Source: Apostichopus japonicus
Lineage: Eukaryota > Echinodermata > Holothuroidea > Aspidochirotida > Stichopodidae
Reading direction: 5' to 3'
DNA: 64,000 nt
Assembly (NCBI RefSeq): GCF_037975245.1
Contig: NC_092583.1
Coordinates: 2,411,264 to 2,475,263 of the forward strand
A program made the translations under genes and the position numbers. Positions within the stretch are counted from its first letter, which is position 1. Each line of letters begins with the position of its first letter. The notes below the pieces were generated by a model that saw only the letters and a program-made list of their open reading frames with translations, was not told where the DNA came from and made no database searches. This document shows positions 38,440 to 51,600 of this stretch, piece after piece.

Positions 38440-40394
38440 CTGTATCGAACAATACTAGTTCTGTTTTCTGGTGACACATTTTGCCTTACTCTAGAGATCA
38501 AACATGATTCTAACCAACTCTAAGTCATTTGTGATTCATAAAGCCGGATCTCGAAAGAGATACATATATATATATATACATACATTTTGAGATTAGTTAA
38601 TTATTTTACGACTACTGTACAGGGACCACTGATAGTTTGTATCTAAGAAATACCGGGCAAGGCATTGTGCGTTTTCTGCATGCTAAGCAGTTCCGCAGCA
38701 AATGGTTTCATATCTGACACCTGGTTCACAGAACACTATATTTCTGTTGATGTTCCTCGTTCCTAAATGCATTCAGTTGATGTATTTGGTGAGTCATGCA
38801 TGACACAACCGTGACTAGTATGTATACATGAAAGCTGCGGGTAATATTGATTCTCTCTCTCCCGCCCTGTGCTTTTGTTCGAAAAGGAGGAAATTATACC
38901 ACACCCCTAGCAAGATTCTTACAACTCACATATATCACTGGGGCGTGAAACATTTTCCTTCCTATTCATATTGAATGTATCGTTTGTGGGCATAAGCATA
39001 CTATAGAGGCATGGAGACAAACCAAAGTCTGACCCTTTGAGACGAAGTCCAATACTGACGAAAACAAATTAAACGACTTTAGCAAGTTTAAAGAAAGTAG
39101 CTGGCGAAGCAACAGGGAATGTTGAAAAAGTGGGTGGAGTACCTCTAAAAATCAACGAGTAGAACCTTTAGGGATATGTCGCACCAATAAATACAAAAGT
39201 AAGAATTTTATGAGTGTATTGCATATGATTTCATCGAGTATAACCAAGATCGTAAGTAGATATAGGTAATCGAAATTTGGTTTCATTGTCGTAGTGCTGT
39301 TAGTATATTACAACTTACGTTCTTCTCTGTGTTGCACTAGTTTCGCGACAGCCGCACTGCGCAACTATGCTAGCCTAAGTTGGCTACGTATTGTTGTCAA
39401 TTCGACTACTAAGTACTATACGAAATAAGGCAGCTGATTTGACTGGACCTGGGAGGCCTTGGCCCTAGGTATATAACAAGGTATTTTTAAAATAAGCCTA
39501 CAACTTCAGTAATGAAATTGCTTAACCTTCGTGGTACACTGAAGGGTTATATGCTTATTTTAAAGCTTAGTATTGGTTAGAGATTAATTAACTTTTCCTG
39601 TTAAAGAGGAACTTATCTTACTATCCAGTGATTTCTATTTTTTAACACCAAAGTTAAAATACAATACAGGGTGTAGGGATAACACAGAGAAGTCTGTATA
39701 TAGCAGACTTCTTTCCAATATGGTCCCGGAAACTTGTATAATTCCCTCATGCAGTTTTTCTGTATTGCTGGTTGAATTACATGTTGTTCCAAAAAGGGAA
39801 CTTGAAGCAAGCATATATGCCTCCTTTATTGCTTTGTCAATTTGCATAGCATAGGAGATACACATTAACAAATGTTAACTGTAACTCTATAGGTCACTAG
39901 TTCAAATCCTATTCTAGCCAAAGTTTTCTTCATGCTCTCCTATAGCATGTTTAAAGTTAGATTTTAACCAGACTGTAAACAAATAAAAAACTTGGCAAGG
40001 AAGAAGTGGACATGCACAGAAAACTCAACGTTTCATATCAATATTGCACAGAAATTTGCATAAGTCAGAAAATCAAAATCAGAAAATTTTGTGAATTCCA
40101 ACCAACCTCTCAGTAATATATCAGAATTATGTAGAGTCCAAGCATTAATTTTTAACCATTGCAAAATTCATAAGGCCACTTATTTCACATGAAGTTGCTC
40201 TTTTCGAAAAAGCCTGTCAAGTTAGTTTTTGGTGCAAATTTCATTTACCTTCAAGTTTAGTCAATGAAGGATAAGTTACACCCAGACAGATTTATGTTGA
40301 GCTGGGCTAAGATGATACCAACGTTGAAATATGTTATGGAATTGTTGATCAGCAATATTTCATTTCATGTCGGTAAATTACAGACTAACCAGTC
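38440..40394. other. Sequence upstream of the first KRIT1 exon found
   Basis: No gene or named repeat seen. Overlapping minus frames at 39613-39871 lack domains. Confidence 0.35.
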
Positions 40395-43300
40395 ATGGCT
40401 AGAAGTCGAGGACCGCTGTCACCGAGCAGTGTGCTCGGCCAAGTCACCAATCCCGCCTACATCACAGAGGTGCATTCAGCTGTCTACCGAACGTCGCCGT
40501 TAGAGGCCATGCGGAGAATGGAGGGACTGGAGCACAGTGACCGGACTATATTAAACCCCTTCTTTCAGTCGGATATGCGTCTGAATGATTCCGTAAGTGT
40601 TCGGATAGATTAACGTAAAATTACGATAGCGGGATTGTACGGGTCACCCCTTAGGTTTTAATCCTATTGTTAGAGTTAGCCTAACCCTAGGGTTAGGGTT
40701 TCAAGGATGTTCCAAAAAGGGACTAGAATATTTAGTTTATATTGGAATGAAAGCAGCTTTCTGTGGCGGTGAAAGGTTTTGATGCGCTTTGAAGCTAAAA
40801 TATATTCAATATGAGTTTGTATCCTGACTTTATAAACTCAAATTGAAAAATAGTGATACAAAGTAGAAACTTTGAATGTGTCTTGGTATATGATTTAAAA
40901 CGGTATGAAATTTGTGAGGAGCACAAAATGTTCAAGATTGAATCAAATATAAACATAAATTACTTGGCGATGAACCTTCATACATGTTTGGAAAAACCTT
41001 TAACAGGGTGTCATCGTGTGATCTATTGCATTATTTTATTTTGACTAATACCGGGGTGAATTTGGAAACAATTGTTTGTGAAACACTTTACGTTAAAGCA
41101 TTGTCGGACAAATCAAACTGTCCCAGAATTTTATCTGCAAATTCTGTCAAAGTAAACTTTGGATATATTAAGATTAGTTATTATATAAGTTCATCGAAAC
41201 TGGTTTGCTGTGGTCACCACTTGGACTCTGTATCGTTATAAATCTCTCAGATAAAAGGTTAATTAATAATCTTTCTCTTTCTCTCAGTTGACAACCTTTT
41301 AAATTAATTAACTATCATCCATTTGATTTTTATCACTCCTGCAGCATATTTGTGACATATTCCGATATCACTTTTTTTTTTATCAATATGCAGAGTTTTA
41401 ACACTTTCATTAAAGTGGATAGAGTGGTGATAAATCCATTTTTTGGAGTCGGCAAACCAGACTACAATAAGATGCAGTCTTCTACGGGAGACTGTCCACC
41501 AATATATTTAATCAACAACCCTGAATCTCAGTGAGTATTAACGCAGCTATTTATTTTTACATTTAATCACTACGTGTGCCAAAAAGAAAAGCCTGCAGCA
41601 GCTGCAAGATTAACTGCAGCTAGGCTGAAACAATTTATCAAACATCAGAGATTAAAGGCATTGAAGACTCGCCCCAAACCGCGTGCCGCCCTCTGAAACA
41701 GTTAACTTTCCCTTGCTTGCAAATGACGTTTTCTTCTTGTCGCTACAAAATGCAGACATTAATGAAATGTGGTACCTTGTTATCTGTTATCTAGACCTGA
41801 GATGTCCACGCTGCTCTGTACACTGTGTTGTGGGTATTGACCGTAGCTGTATGTATCGACTGTACACTAGTGTCTAATTATCGATGGTAGCAAGCTGTGT
41901 GTGTGTATTTTCTGGGATAGATGGTTGTGTCTAACACTTCTGTTACATCTCATTAGAAAGTAGGTCAGATTACCGGCATGAGACGTTTCTTTGTGCACAA
42001 GTCTTCACACCCTTTAATCTCTGCAGAACAGTGGTGTATATTGTAGGAAACCACATAGCGCAACATACAATGTCCTACTGTATGCAACTTGGTTGCAGTA
42101 TGCTGCAGCCCCTTGCAGTGTCCACTTTTGACACAGTGCATTATTAACAATTTCAAAACCACCTTTGACTGCACAACATATTCACTCAGTTAAACCGAGG
42201 ATACCATTTTGCCTTGAGTAAATATGTATCCGCTTAAAAAACTTACCAGTCAATAACTTGGCAACTTGATTGCAAAGTGTGATATGAAAAGTCGGCTGGG
42301 AATGCAAATGCTAATTATGCTAACATTGAACGGTAGACTATGTTTTAACATCTGTTTTGAAAATGTAGCCATCGTTGTTGTGATTTAAATAGTATCATGC
42401 TACCTTAGTAAACTACACTAACAAACTAACAATTTCAAGGAAGAAAAAAGCTTACTGCATATATCGTTTGAAAGGGAAATGCAAACCGTCTTGACACTTG
42501 CAGTTTTAGAACAGCTTAGGTTTACAGGAAAAAATTACAAAGAACACAACACAGAAAGAAAGAAATAATCTCAAAAGAGAAATTAAAAGTGTGATAGTAG
42601 GCAGTATTTAGAGAGTAGGCAACTATTTTCATCTTTTTGTTTTTTTTTAGACAGTTGATCATTTTTAATTAATAAAACAAATTCAACAAAAGTTTTATTA
42701 GCTGTTCTGTAGTGAGAGAACTACCGTGATACCAACATCCTTCGTCGATAATCTTTGTGATGGTAACATGCCCCCACCCCCCTCCCTCCCCTTACTTTGA
42801 TACTATTCCCTGGACAGTATCGATAAAAGTATTTTACAAAATAGTGTTCTTAAACCTATACCATATCAATTTTGCTTTGTTTCATATAGCTGGATCGACC
42901 AACATCCACTTCACAGTGCAGCCTGGGAGGGACACGAGGAAAACATACAACATCTGTTGGACATGGGTTATGCTCCCGACCAGTGCGACACATTCTCATG
43001 GGTTCCGTTACATTATGCTTGTTGGTAGGTAACATTCAATTTTGTTTTTCAATGGGCATTCCTTTCTCCTTGTCTCTTTCTTTTGTGTTGTTTCTTGTAA
43101 GGGGTACCATATTACATTATGCTGAAAGTCTGTAATATGAATTGTGCATTATTGTTTGGGTACAGGGACTTTCATGTTATTCCTATTGGTTCGTATGCCA
43201 TTGCATTGATGATTGTTGGCAGACTTGTACCATTGCCATATATATATACATGTCAGTAATGCTTCCATCACATCAGGGGCAAGGTTCACAATTGATCTTG

Positions 43301-46300
43301 TAGACCACAGTAAGTTTAGTTACCAATCCATTATGCTGTAATACTGTAAGAATGTACCTACTCCATACACTGACCAAAACATGAAAACGTTACATTAAAT
43401 GAGAACATTATATGAGAACAGAACATTCCTAATTTTTTTTGTTATATGTTGAAATCATTTTAACATAAGTTAATATACAAACTAATAGATACAAAAAGAT
43501 CCATATTTATTCATTTTGGTAAATATAGTGACATTCATTGCTGCAGTCAATATTTAAGCATCTGAGAACTCATCAATGGCAGTGGCTGGACTGCTTTAAT
43601 AATACAGAGACCATTTGATCAGTTCCTCAGATGCAACAGAGAAACTCATTGGGATAGCATAAGAATTTTCATTTGCATCAAACAACATGTTTACAGCTCA
43701 CTACAAATAATGTTGAATGTTCTTAAAATTGGGACTTGAGTTCAAATGTTTTTCATTTATTAGTTTTATTCACAAAACGCAGTTATCATAAATCTAGGCG
43801 TAAACTGACAGTTTGGTTTAATTCATTTGCAGGAACGGTCACATCGGTGCTGTTAGGGTTATACTGGAAAGTAAAATTTGTTCTCCAAACATTGAGTAAG
43901 TACTGTAAAAGCTGTATGTATAAAGGAATTCTTGTATCATGTAACGTTAAGCATTCTGGAAAAAAAGGAGTGGAAGGCTTAATTGAGATAATCAGTTGGA
44001 TCTTGAAAAATCTGACAATTTTGTAATTCTCATTTATAATATATAGGTTATATACTATGTCAATGGTCCTCATTCATGAAAATGGTCATCAGTATTGGAC
44101 TAAAATATGCCAGAAAGTCGAATAACTGTTACTCGTTCTCCAATTTCAACGACCAATTTTAAGACTATTTCCTCGTTGATAAATTAAATTGTCTAATTTT
44201 AACATGCCTCAATGCCTAGGAGTAAAACTTGGAGATTCGCAAATGCACCGGGGAAAGTACCTTCGAAACGTCTAGCAATTAGTAGCAGTCTAAACATTTG
44301 GGGTCAATACTGATTCATTCGTTAGGGCTTCTTTTGGGGTGCTGTGCTAGCACTACTTATCTTTATACTTTGGTGTAATATATATATGACTAGCTCTCTG
44401 TGTGGCTCTACTGTAATTTCTTTAATATTCCCCATGGTGTATCTATTCCTTTCCGAGGGGAATCATGGTACTCACTTGACCTAACATCGTCCTGATCTCA
44501 CGGTGACAGTCTCGATGTAAGGGGTCGAGAGTTGATCAAACTATTTGTTTCGATTGTTTTGTCTGGGATTTATAATGTCACCCACAGGCTGGGAAATGGG
44601 GGGGGGGAGGGTTACATGGTTAGATCTCAGAATTGGGGGGAGGGGTTAGTATATTACATGGTTAGATCTCAGAACTGCGTTACTGCTAATAATCACCATC
44701 TGGATTCATATCGCTTCATGTCAGTTTACTAGCCGTTTTACGGTCCTACCGTACGTTATGTTATCCTTTCTTACTTAGGCTACATATTTCGATAATCCCA
44801 AATATGAATTCATATTTAATATTTCTCTTCTCTCATGTTAGAAACGAAGGAGGCTCCGTCCCGTTGCATTTTGCCGCCTCCAAAGGATTTCACGAAATCG
44901 TCAAACTCTTAGTGGAGCACCCCGATACGGACAAGGTAAGTAAATATCTCTTTTTTCGCCCCATTCAGCTCATTCTGTCAATGACAGTAGGTTATAATCA
45001 CAAATGCATTGAGAAGAGTTTTCTGTTTTAGTGTTAGGCTGTTAGTTAATTAAAAAAAAATCAACAAAGGTTTTATTGCTGTTCTGTAGTGCGAGAACTA
45101 CCCTGGCACCAACATCCTTTGTCGATAATCTTTGTGATAGTAACATCCCCCCACCCCCCTTCCCCCACCCTTCTTCACAGAGGGTATAGCCTTCAATTTT
45201 GTATCATTCTTTACTGATTGCAAGATAGAATCATGTTTTTAAAGAAATGCTGTTTTGATGAAGAAAAAATAATAACAATTTTACTTGACTTTACCAAATC
45301 TCATAGTCTATGAAAAAAGGGTATGGAATATTTTGAATTTTCTTCATCTGCAAAAAATGTCATGGAATTTTTATTTTCAAGAAAGTGTGGGAAGTTGGGA
45401 ACCATGTTGTCCTTTTGATGCCATGGTTTCACTACCTCGTTGAGGTTTATAGGGATTAATATCCCTGCTCCTGTCTTGTTTTTACGACAGTACGCAACCA
45501 CCAGAGAAGGAAAGAATGCCTTGCAGCTCTGTGAAGACTCAAAAGCCAGATATAAAGAGGAAACAGCTAAAGTACTCAAAGACGCTGCCAAAAAACCAGT
45601 AAGTCACACGTTTTTTCTTTTAATTTAAGAGCAGAAGTCCCCCAAAATGTTAGAATCATAACACTAGAATCTATCATGAGAACTGAACCACGACCCCCCT
45701 CTCGGAAGCGATGATCAGACCACACGAACACATGAATGTCCTGACGACTATCAACTCGATGTTGAAAGACGTAACTTAGTCAACCTCTTTCGCAAAATTC
45801 CAAAAAAATAGATCATATAATAATAGATACATTTTCCTGTGTACATTTTGGGTTTATTCCAAAATGTTATCATTAGTACAGGCATGAGCTTTTTCTGTGA
45901 ATTCGCGAAATATCTGTGATTTCTTTTCTACCTCGGGACAAAAACTATTATCCTAACACACTCTAGCATACACAAACTGGAGCCTATACCGAAATTTTTG
46001 CAAAATTCTGTGATTTTTTTTTTTTGTGTCCTTAAAGTAAATTCATGATCCTTATTGTGTTTGGTTGTGGTCAAAGGTCACTTGAAGTGACTAGAGTTAA
46101 AGAGCTAAATTTCTGTGAGCGCAGCAACTCTAGAAGGATACTGTACCTTGTATGAAAATTCTCTGGGAGTGTGGTGATCCCTCTGTGTATTAAAGTGAAT
46201 GGAGTTCAAAGGTCACCTGAGGTCAAAATATGAACGCAACGAGTCATCAAGCACACTTCGTAGGAATATTTTTTCTTAACGTGGAGTTCCTCCATTTTAG

Positions 46301-48624
46301 TTGTCAAATTGTATGTGAGTTTTGATACAACATACTAATTTTTGTTTTTCTTTTCAACAACAGCCGCCAAAGATTGAAATACATTTCATGGACTTAGACA
46401 GTTCACATGTAGAACTTAAGCTTTATCGAGGTAGCAACACAACTGTAGAAGACCTTATGGCAGTAAGAAGCTTAACATTCATTTTATCTGTTTCATGATT
46501 CAGAGTAAAAAAAAGATATTGTCATTTTAAGAATATTTACATATATCTATATATATTATTTTTATTTTACGTTTATGGAAAAGAGGAAATTTCATACTGT
46601 TGGTAGAAATTACAGTAAGAATGGAGAACTTTTTATTCAAGTTTTATCAAGTTCCAGAAGTCTCATTTTTCTTTCTATCAACATTTGTGTGCAAAATGTT
46701 GTATTTTCGAGTATGTAGCCTTGTATGTAGCCTTCTCTTGAATGTTACTCGGTATAGGTATTTACATTAATGTTAGCATTTTACATGGAAAAATTCATCC
46801 TTTTCTGTCTCTTTCATTTTAGCAACTACAGCTGCCCAAAGGCTGTAACAATGTATTTGCAATATGGATTTCATCTCAGAATCTACGTAAGTCTCTTAAA
46901 AAATGTTCATGTCACCGTCGTTGTTGTTAGATTACCTGTGTATGTAAGGTTGTCTTCATAACTCATTGTGGGAGAGTAACCGCTTTCCAAAAGGGCGCCA
47001 CTGTTAAATGTTTCGTTGTGTTAACTGGTTGTACTGTGCTCCTACAGTAAAGCTGTTCAATATAGTTCAAATTGGGTCTGATTGAAGTATAATAAGATTT
47101 GTTAATATCGGCCATTATTATTCAATTAGGAAACTACTTTTGGTATTTTAATAAATAATTCATATATTATATTGAGATTGCATAATAAAGGTCTATCAAT
47201 GTTGTTAACTGAAACTGAAAATAAAAATCATATAACATTTGTATATAATACTCGTGAATAGATGAGATGGGAAAAAGTAAAAGGCTGTATTAATAACTAA
47301 AAAACCTTTAAAAAATTACATGTTAGTTTTTGTATCACTACTTCTTTATTCTTCCTGACAGATTTACAAATGAGACGTGAACATAAACCAGTACTACATC
47401 TAAAACAATGGGAAACCATTATTGAGCAGCTGACCAATTACAATCCTTCATCAGAGCACCCTCTGTTGTTTCTAAGGAGAGATGCACTCTTGTCGGTCAC
47501 TGATGAGAAAACGGTACTCTATTTATATCACATATCATCCTGATTTTTCTGCTCTCTTTTTTTTCTCCAGGGGGGGTGGGGGGATGGGGCAAGGGGGACA
47601 GTTTTGGCTGTATTTTATTTTGATGGCTGAAAAGACACTTATTTATTTGAGTTTTTTAAGCATATTTCTATACTCTCAATATCTTTAATCAATTGTTAGT
47701 CAATATATTAAACTTTGTTGTAGTTACATAGTTTGCTATGTTATTAAAGTGTTTGGTTGACAAATTGGTAAATTAGGGGCAAAAACAGAGAAAGAAATGT
47801 GTAAATAGTAGTAAAACATAGAGAAAAAAAACAGGAAACACTATTTGATATATTCAAATCAGATTTTTGGAAGTTTTCAGGAGAAAAACTCATTTTTCCT
47901 TGTTGGGGATTCAGATTTGTATCCCTATTCTTACAGGTGAAAGTTTCAGTTATAACATTGTTTTGTTGTAAGAGTAGAGATGTGTGTGTACAGCAAAGTT
48001 TGCTTCTTTTGGTTTTTGGCAGATCAAAGATCCACATGCAATCGAATTGCTTTTTAACGAATGTCATCTGAACGTCTTGAAGGGAATGTACCCGTGCTCG
48101 GATGAAGAAGCACTCGGACTCGCTGGGATATACATGCAGGTAGGTGTTATTTGATATATATATATATATCTTCTAGGGATATATGTGCAGGTATATGTTA
48201 TTGAATGTCACTCTAGTAGGGATGTCTATTTACAGGTATGTGTTATGTAATGTCACTCTAGCAGGGATGTATATGTGCAGGTATGTGTTATGTACTGTCA
48301 CTCTAGCAAGGATGTATATGTACAGGTGTTTGTTATTTAATGTCACTCTAGCATAGATGTATATGTGCAGGTATGTGTTATGTAATGTCACTCTAGCAGG
48401 GATGTATATGTACAGGTATGTGTAATGTAATGTCACTCTAGCAGGGATGTATATGTGCAGGTATGTGTAATGTAATGTCACTCTAGCAGGGATGTATATG
48501 TGCAGGTATGTGTTATGTACTCTCACTCTAGCAAGGATGTATATGTACAGGTGTTTGTTATTTAATGTCACTCTAGCATGGATATGTGTGTGCAGGTATG
48601 TGTTATGTAATGTCACTCTAGCAA

Positions 48625-48676
<52 letters not shown>

Positions 48677-51600
48677 GCAAGTATGTGTTATGTAATGTCA
48701 CTCTAGCAAGGATATATATGCATGCAGGTATGTGTTATGTAATGTCATTCTAGCAGGGATGTATATGTGCAGGTATGTGTTATGTAATGTCACTCTAGCA
48801 GGGATGTATATGTGCAGGTATGTGTTATATAATATCACTCTAGCAGGGATATACATGCAGGTATGTGTTATGTAATATCACGCTAGCAAGGATATATATT
48901 TCTGCAGGTATGTGTTGTGTAATGTCACTCTAACAAGGATACATATGCATGCAGGTATGTGTTATGTAATGTCATTCTAGCAGGGATGTATATGTGCAGG
49001 TATGTGTTATGTAATGTCACTCTAGCAGGGATGTATATGTGCAGGTATGTGTTATATAATATCACTCTAGCAGGGATATACATGCAGGTATGTGTTATGT
49101 AATATCACGCTAGCAAGGATATATATTTCTGCAGGTATGTGTTGTGTAATGTCACTCTAACAAGGATACATATGCATGCAGGTATGTGTTATGTAATGTC
49201 ATTCTAGCAAGGATATATATGTACAGGTATGTGTTATGTAATGTCACTGTAGCAAGGATATATTTCTGCAGGTATGTGTTATATAATGTCATTCTAGCAG
49301 GGATGTATATGTGCAGGTATGTGTTATGTAATGTCACTCTAGCAGGGATATATATCCATGCAGGTATGTGTTATGTAATTCACTCTAGCAAGGATATATT
49401 TCTGCAGGTATGTGTTATGTAATGTCACTCTAGCAAGGATATATACATATTAAGTAATCCTAACCTAAAACTGTATCTACTGTCTGATGCCTTCTCTTGG
49501 TTAAATGTTAGCAATGGAACAACAACTGTATGATGTAAATTGTTAAGCAGGTGTTCCATTGAACCGTACATGTGTTTCATTATTTTAATGTTTTCTTCTC
49601 TTTTATGATATATCAGTTGTCATAATTTCATTTATTAATACCTGTATCCCTTATCAGATTGTCTATGGAGACTACGATGCCAAGAAACAGAAGCACGGGT
49701 TCTTAAAGTAAGTGTTTCTCCTCTTCCTATCTTGAATTCTTCTCTGATGTAGAGAGCCCATGTTTTCGCAGTCTAGTTGCCTGTCAGGCCTGTCACGTCA
49801 CAGCCCACAGAATCTAGCTAGTAGTTTCGGGTGTACCATAATGACCTAGGTTCCTTGCCACGATTGGACCGATAACCATGTGAAGTTATAAAAGCTTGAG
49901 CAGAAGCCCACCTTCTTCTTAGCTCTCAAAGTTTAGCTGATAGTACGTATACGACAATGGCCACAGGCCTTGCCGGGGTTGAACTAATACCCACGTGAAA
50001 GGATACAGCTTTGGGGGGGAGGGGGGAGCCAACACTCTTCATAGCTCATAGCAGTTACCTCTTAATTTTAAAGGAAGTGTCACACGATTATGAATCTTAT
50101 ATCCTCAGAGAACATGACAGAAAGCCCCATTTTCTATGCAGATCCATCACTCATTTTATTCCCCCCTCCCCCTGCTCCCCCCTCGCACCCCCAACACACA
50201 CACACAATGTCCAAAAAAAATGACAAAGGTTAATGAGAGTGTAGGAATATAATCTTGAGCTCTACCGAAAACATATTTAGACGTTTGTTATTTTTGATTT
50301 CCTTACAGTAACGTAAATCTGAGGCATTTCCTCCCAGCGGTCAAGTTGGAAAGAGGGGGAGGTGCCAGTAACAACTGGCCTCAGAAAATAATCACAGAGC
50401 ACAAGAGGGTGACACAGCAGGGACCAAGAGATGCTCTGGTAAGTAGTTTTGTTTAGATGATAAAATGGAATTATAATAATAAAAAAAACGTCCATACTTC
50501 ATAAAATCCTTTTAGATTTTCCGAAAGAACCTCCAACCACAGTGCATAATCTGTGGAAACTAACTAATGTCATGGGCTTTCCATAATTTAAAGTAAAGAG
50601 TGTTGTTGTGAAGCTAACCTTAAGAAACTACCTATATATGATTGGATGAGAAAGTGGGTGGGGGAGAGGGTGCCAAAATGGGGGGGGAGGACACAGAGTG
50701 GGGAGGGATTACCATATTGTTGCTACTAGTCTAGGTGATAATGCAACAAGATGCATTGCTGGTACTAAAACCCATCTCATATTTTTTTTTTCATACAGAA
50801 ATTACAAAAGAGGTACCTAGAGCTATGTAGAGAGTGTGCGATCTATGGATCCGCATTTTTCTTTGGGTCAGCCGATCTGAGGACGTCCGCAGATCAAAGC
50901 TCATCTGCCGTATTCATTGGAGTCAACAGTCGAGGCCTGCACCTCATAAAAGCAGTGAATAAAGTAAGATAAACACCTACCATCTTTATTTTAGTTTTTG
51001 TTTTCACCTGAGCCCATTGTATCCCCGGTCATTTGCTTCCTCCTGTGCGTAAAATCTTTCCCATTTTTTTTTTTTGGGGGGGGGGGTGTTTCATGACCAC
51101 ATACTCTCTCTTCCCTGCCTAATCTTCTCCTCAAGTACAAATTTTCCTTCATCTATATATTTTTCTTCCAGCTTACAAATTTCAAATTTATTGTTTTATT
51201 CCTTCAGTATATTTTTTTGGCTCACATTTTTTTATACTACTGTCACCATCACTCAACTTTTCTTCCTTTTTTTTGTCATCTTTTCATTTTACTCCCAGCA
51301 TAAAATATTTCCTCTTCTTTACATTTTTCTCCCCGAGAACAAAATATCTCATCTTTGGTTCGTCTCCCAAGTGCAAGCACTTCATGTCTCCCATTTTTCT
51401 CCCCGAGTACAAAGTTTCTTCATTTGTATAATTTTCTGAGAAGAATTTTTCCCCATCGGTTTATCTCATGGTGCACAACTATTCTCACGTTTCTTCCGGT
51501 TAAAGTTCTGTAAGTGCGTGCTGCCCTCATCTTTCCCTGTTCCTCTTTCACGAGGCAAATGAACCCAGGCTATTCCTTTTCAAGATTTCATTTGCAATAT

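Noticed and set aside
48230..49422. Long repetitive frames on both strands (e.g. 148 codons, minus)
   Set aside because: They are produced by the 45-bp minisatellite in a KRIT1 intron.
51074..51439. 121-codon frame rich in F, S and L
   Set aside because: It is the translation of pyrimidine-rich intron sequence between two KRIT1 exons.
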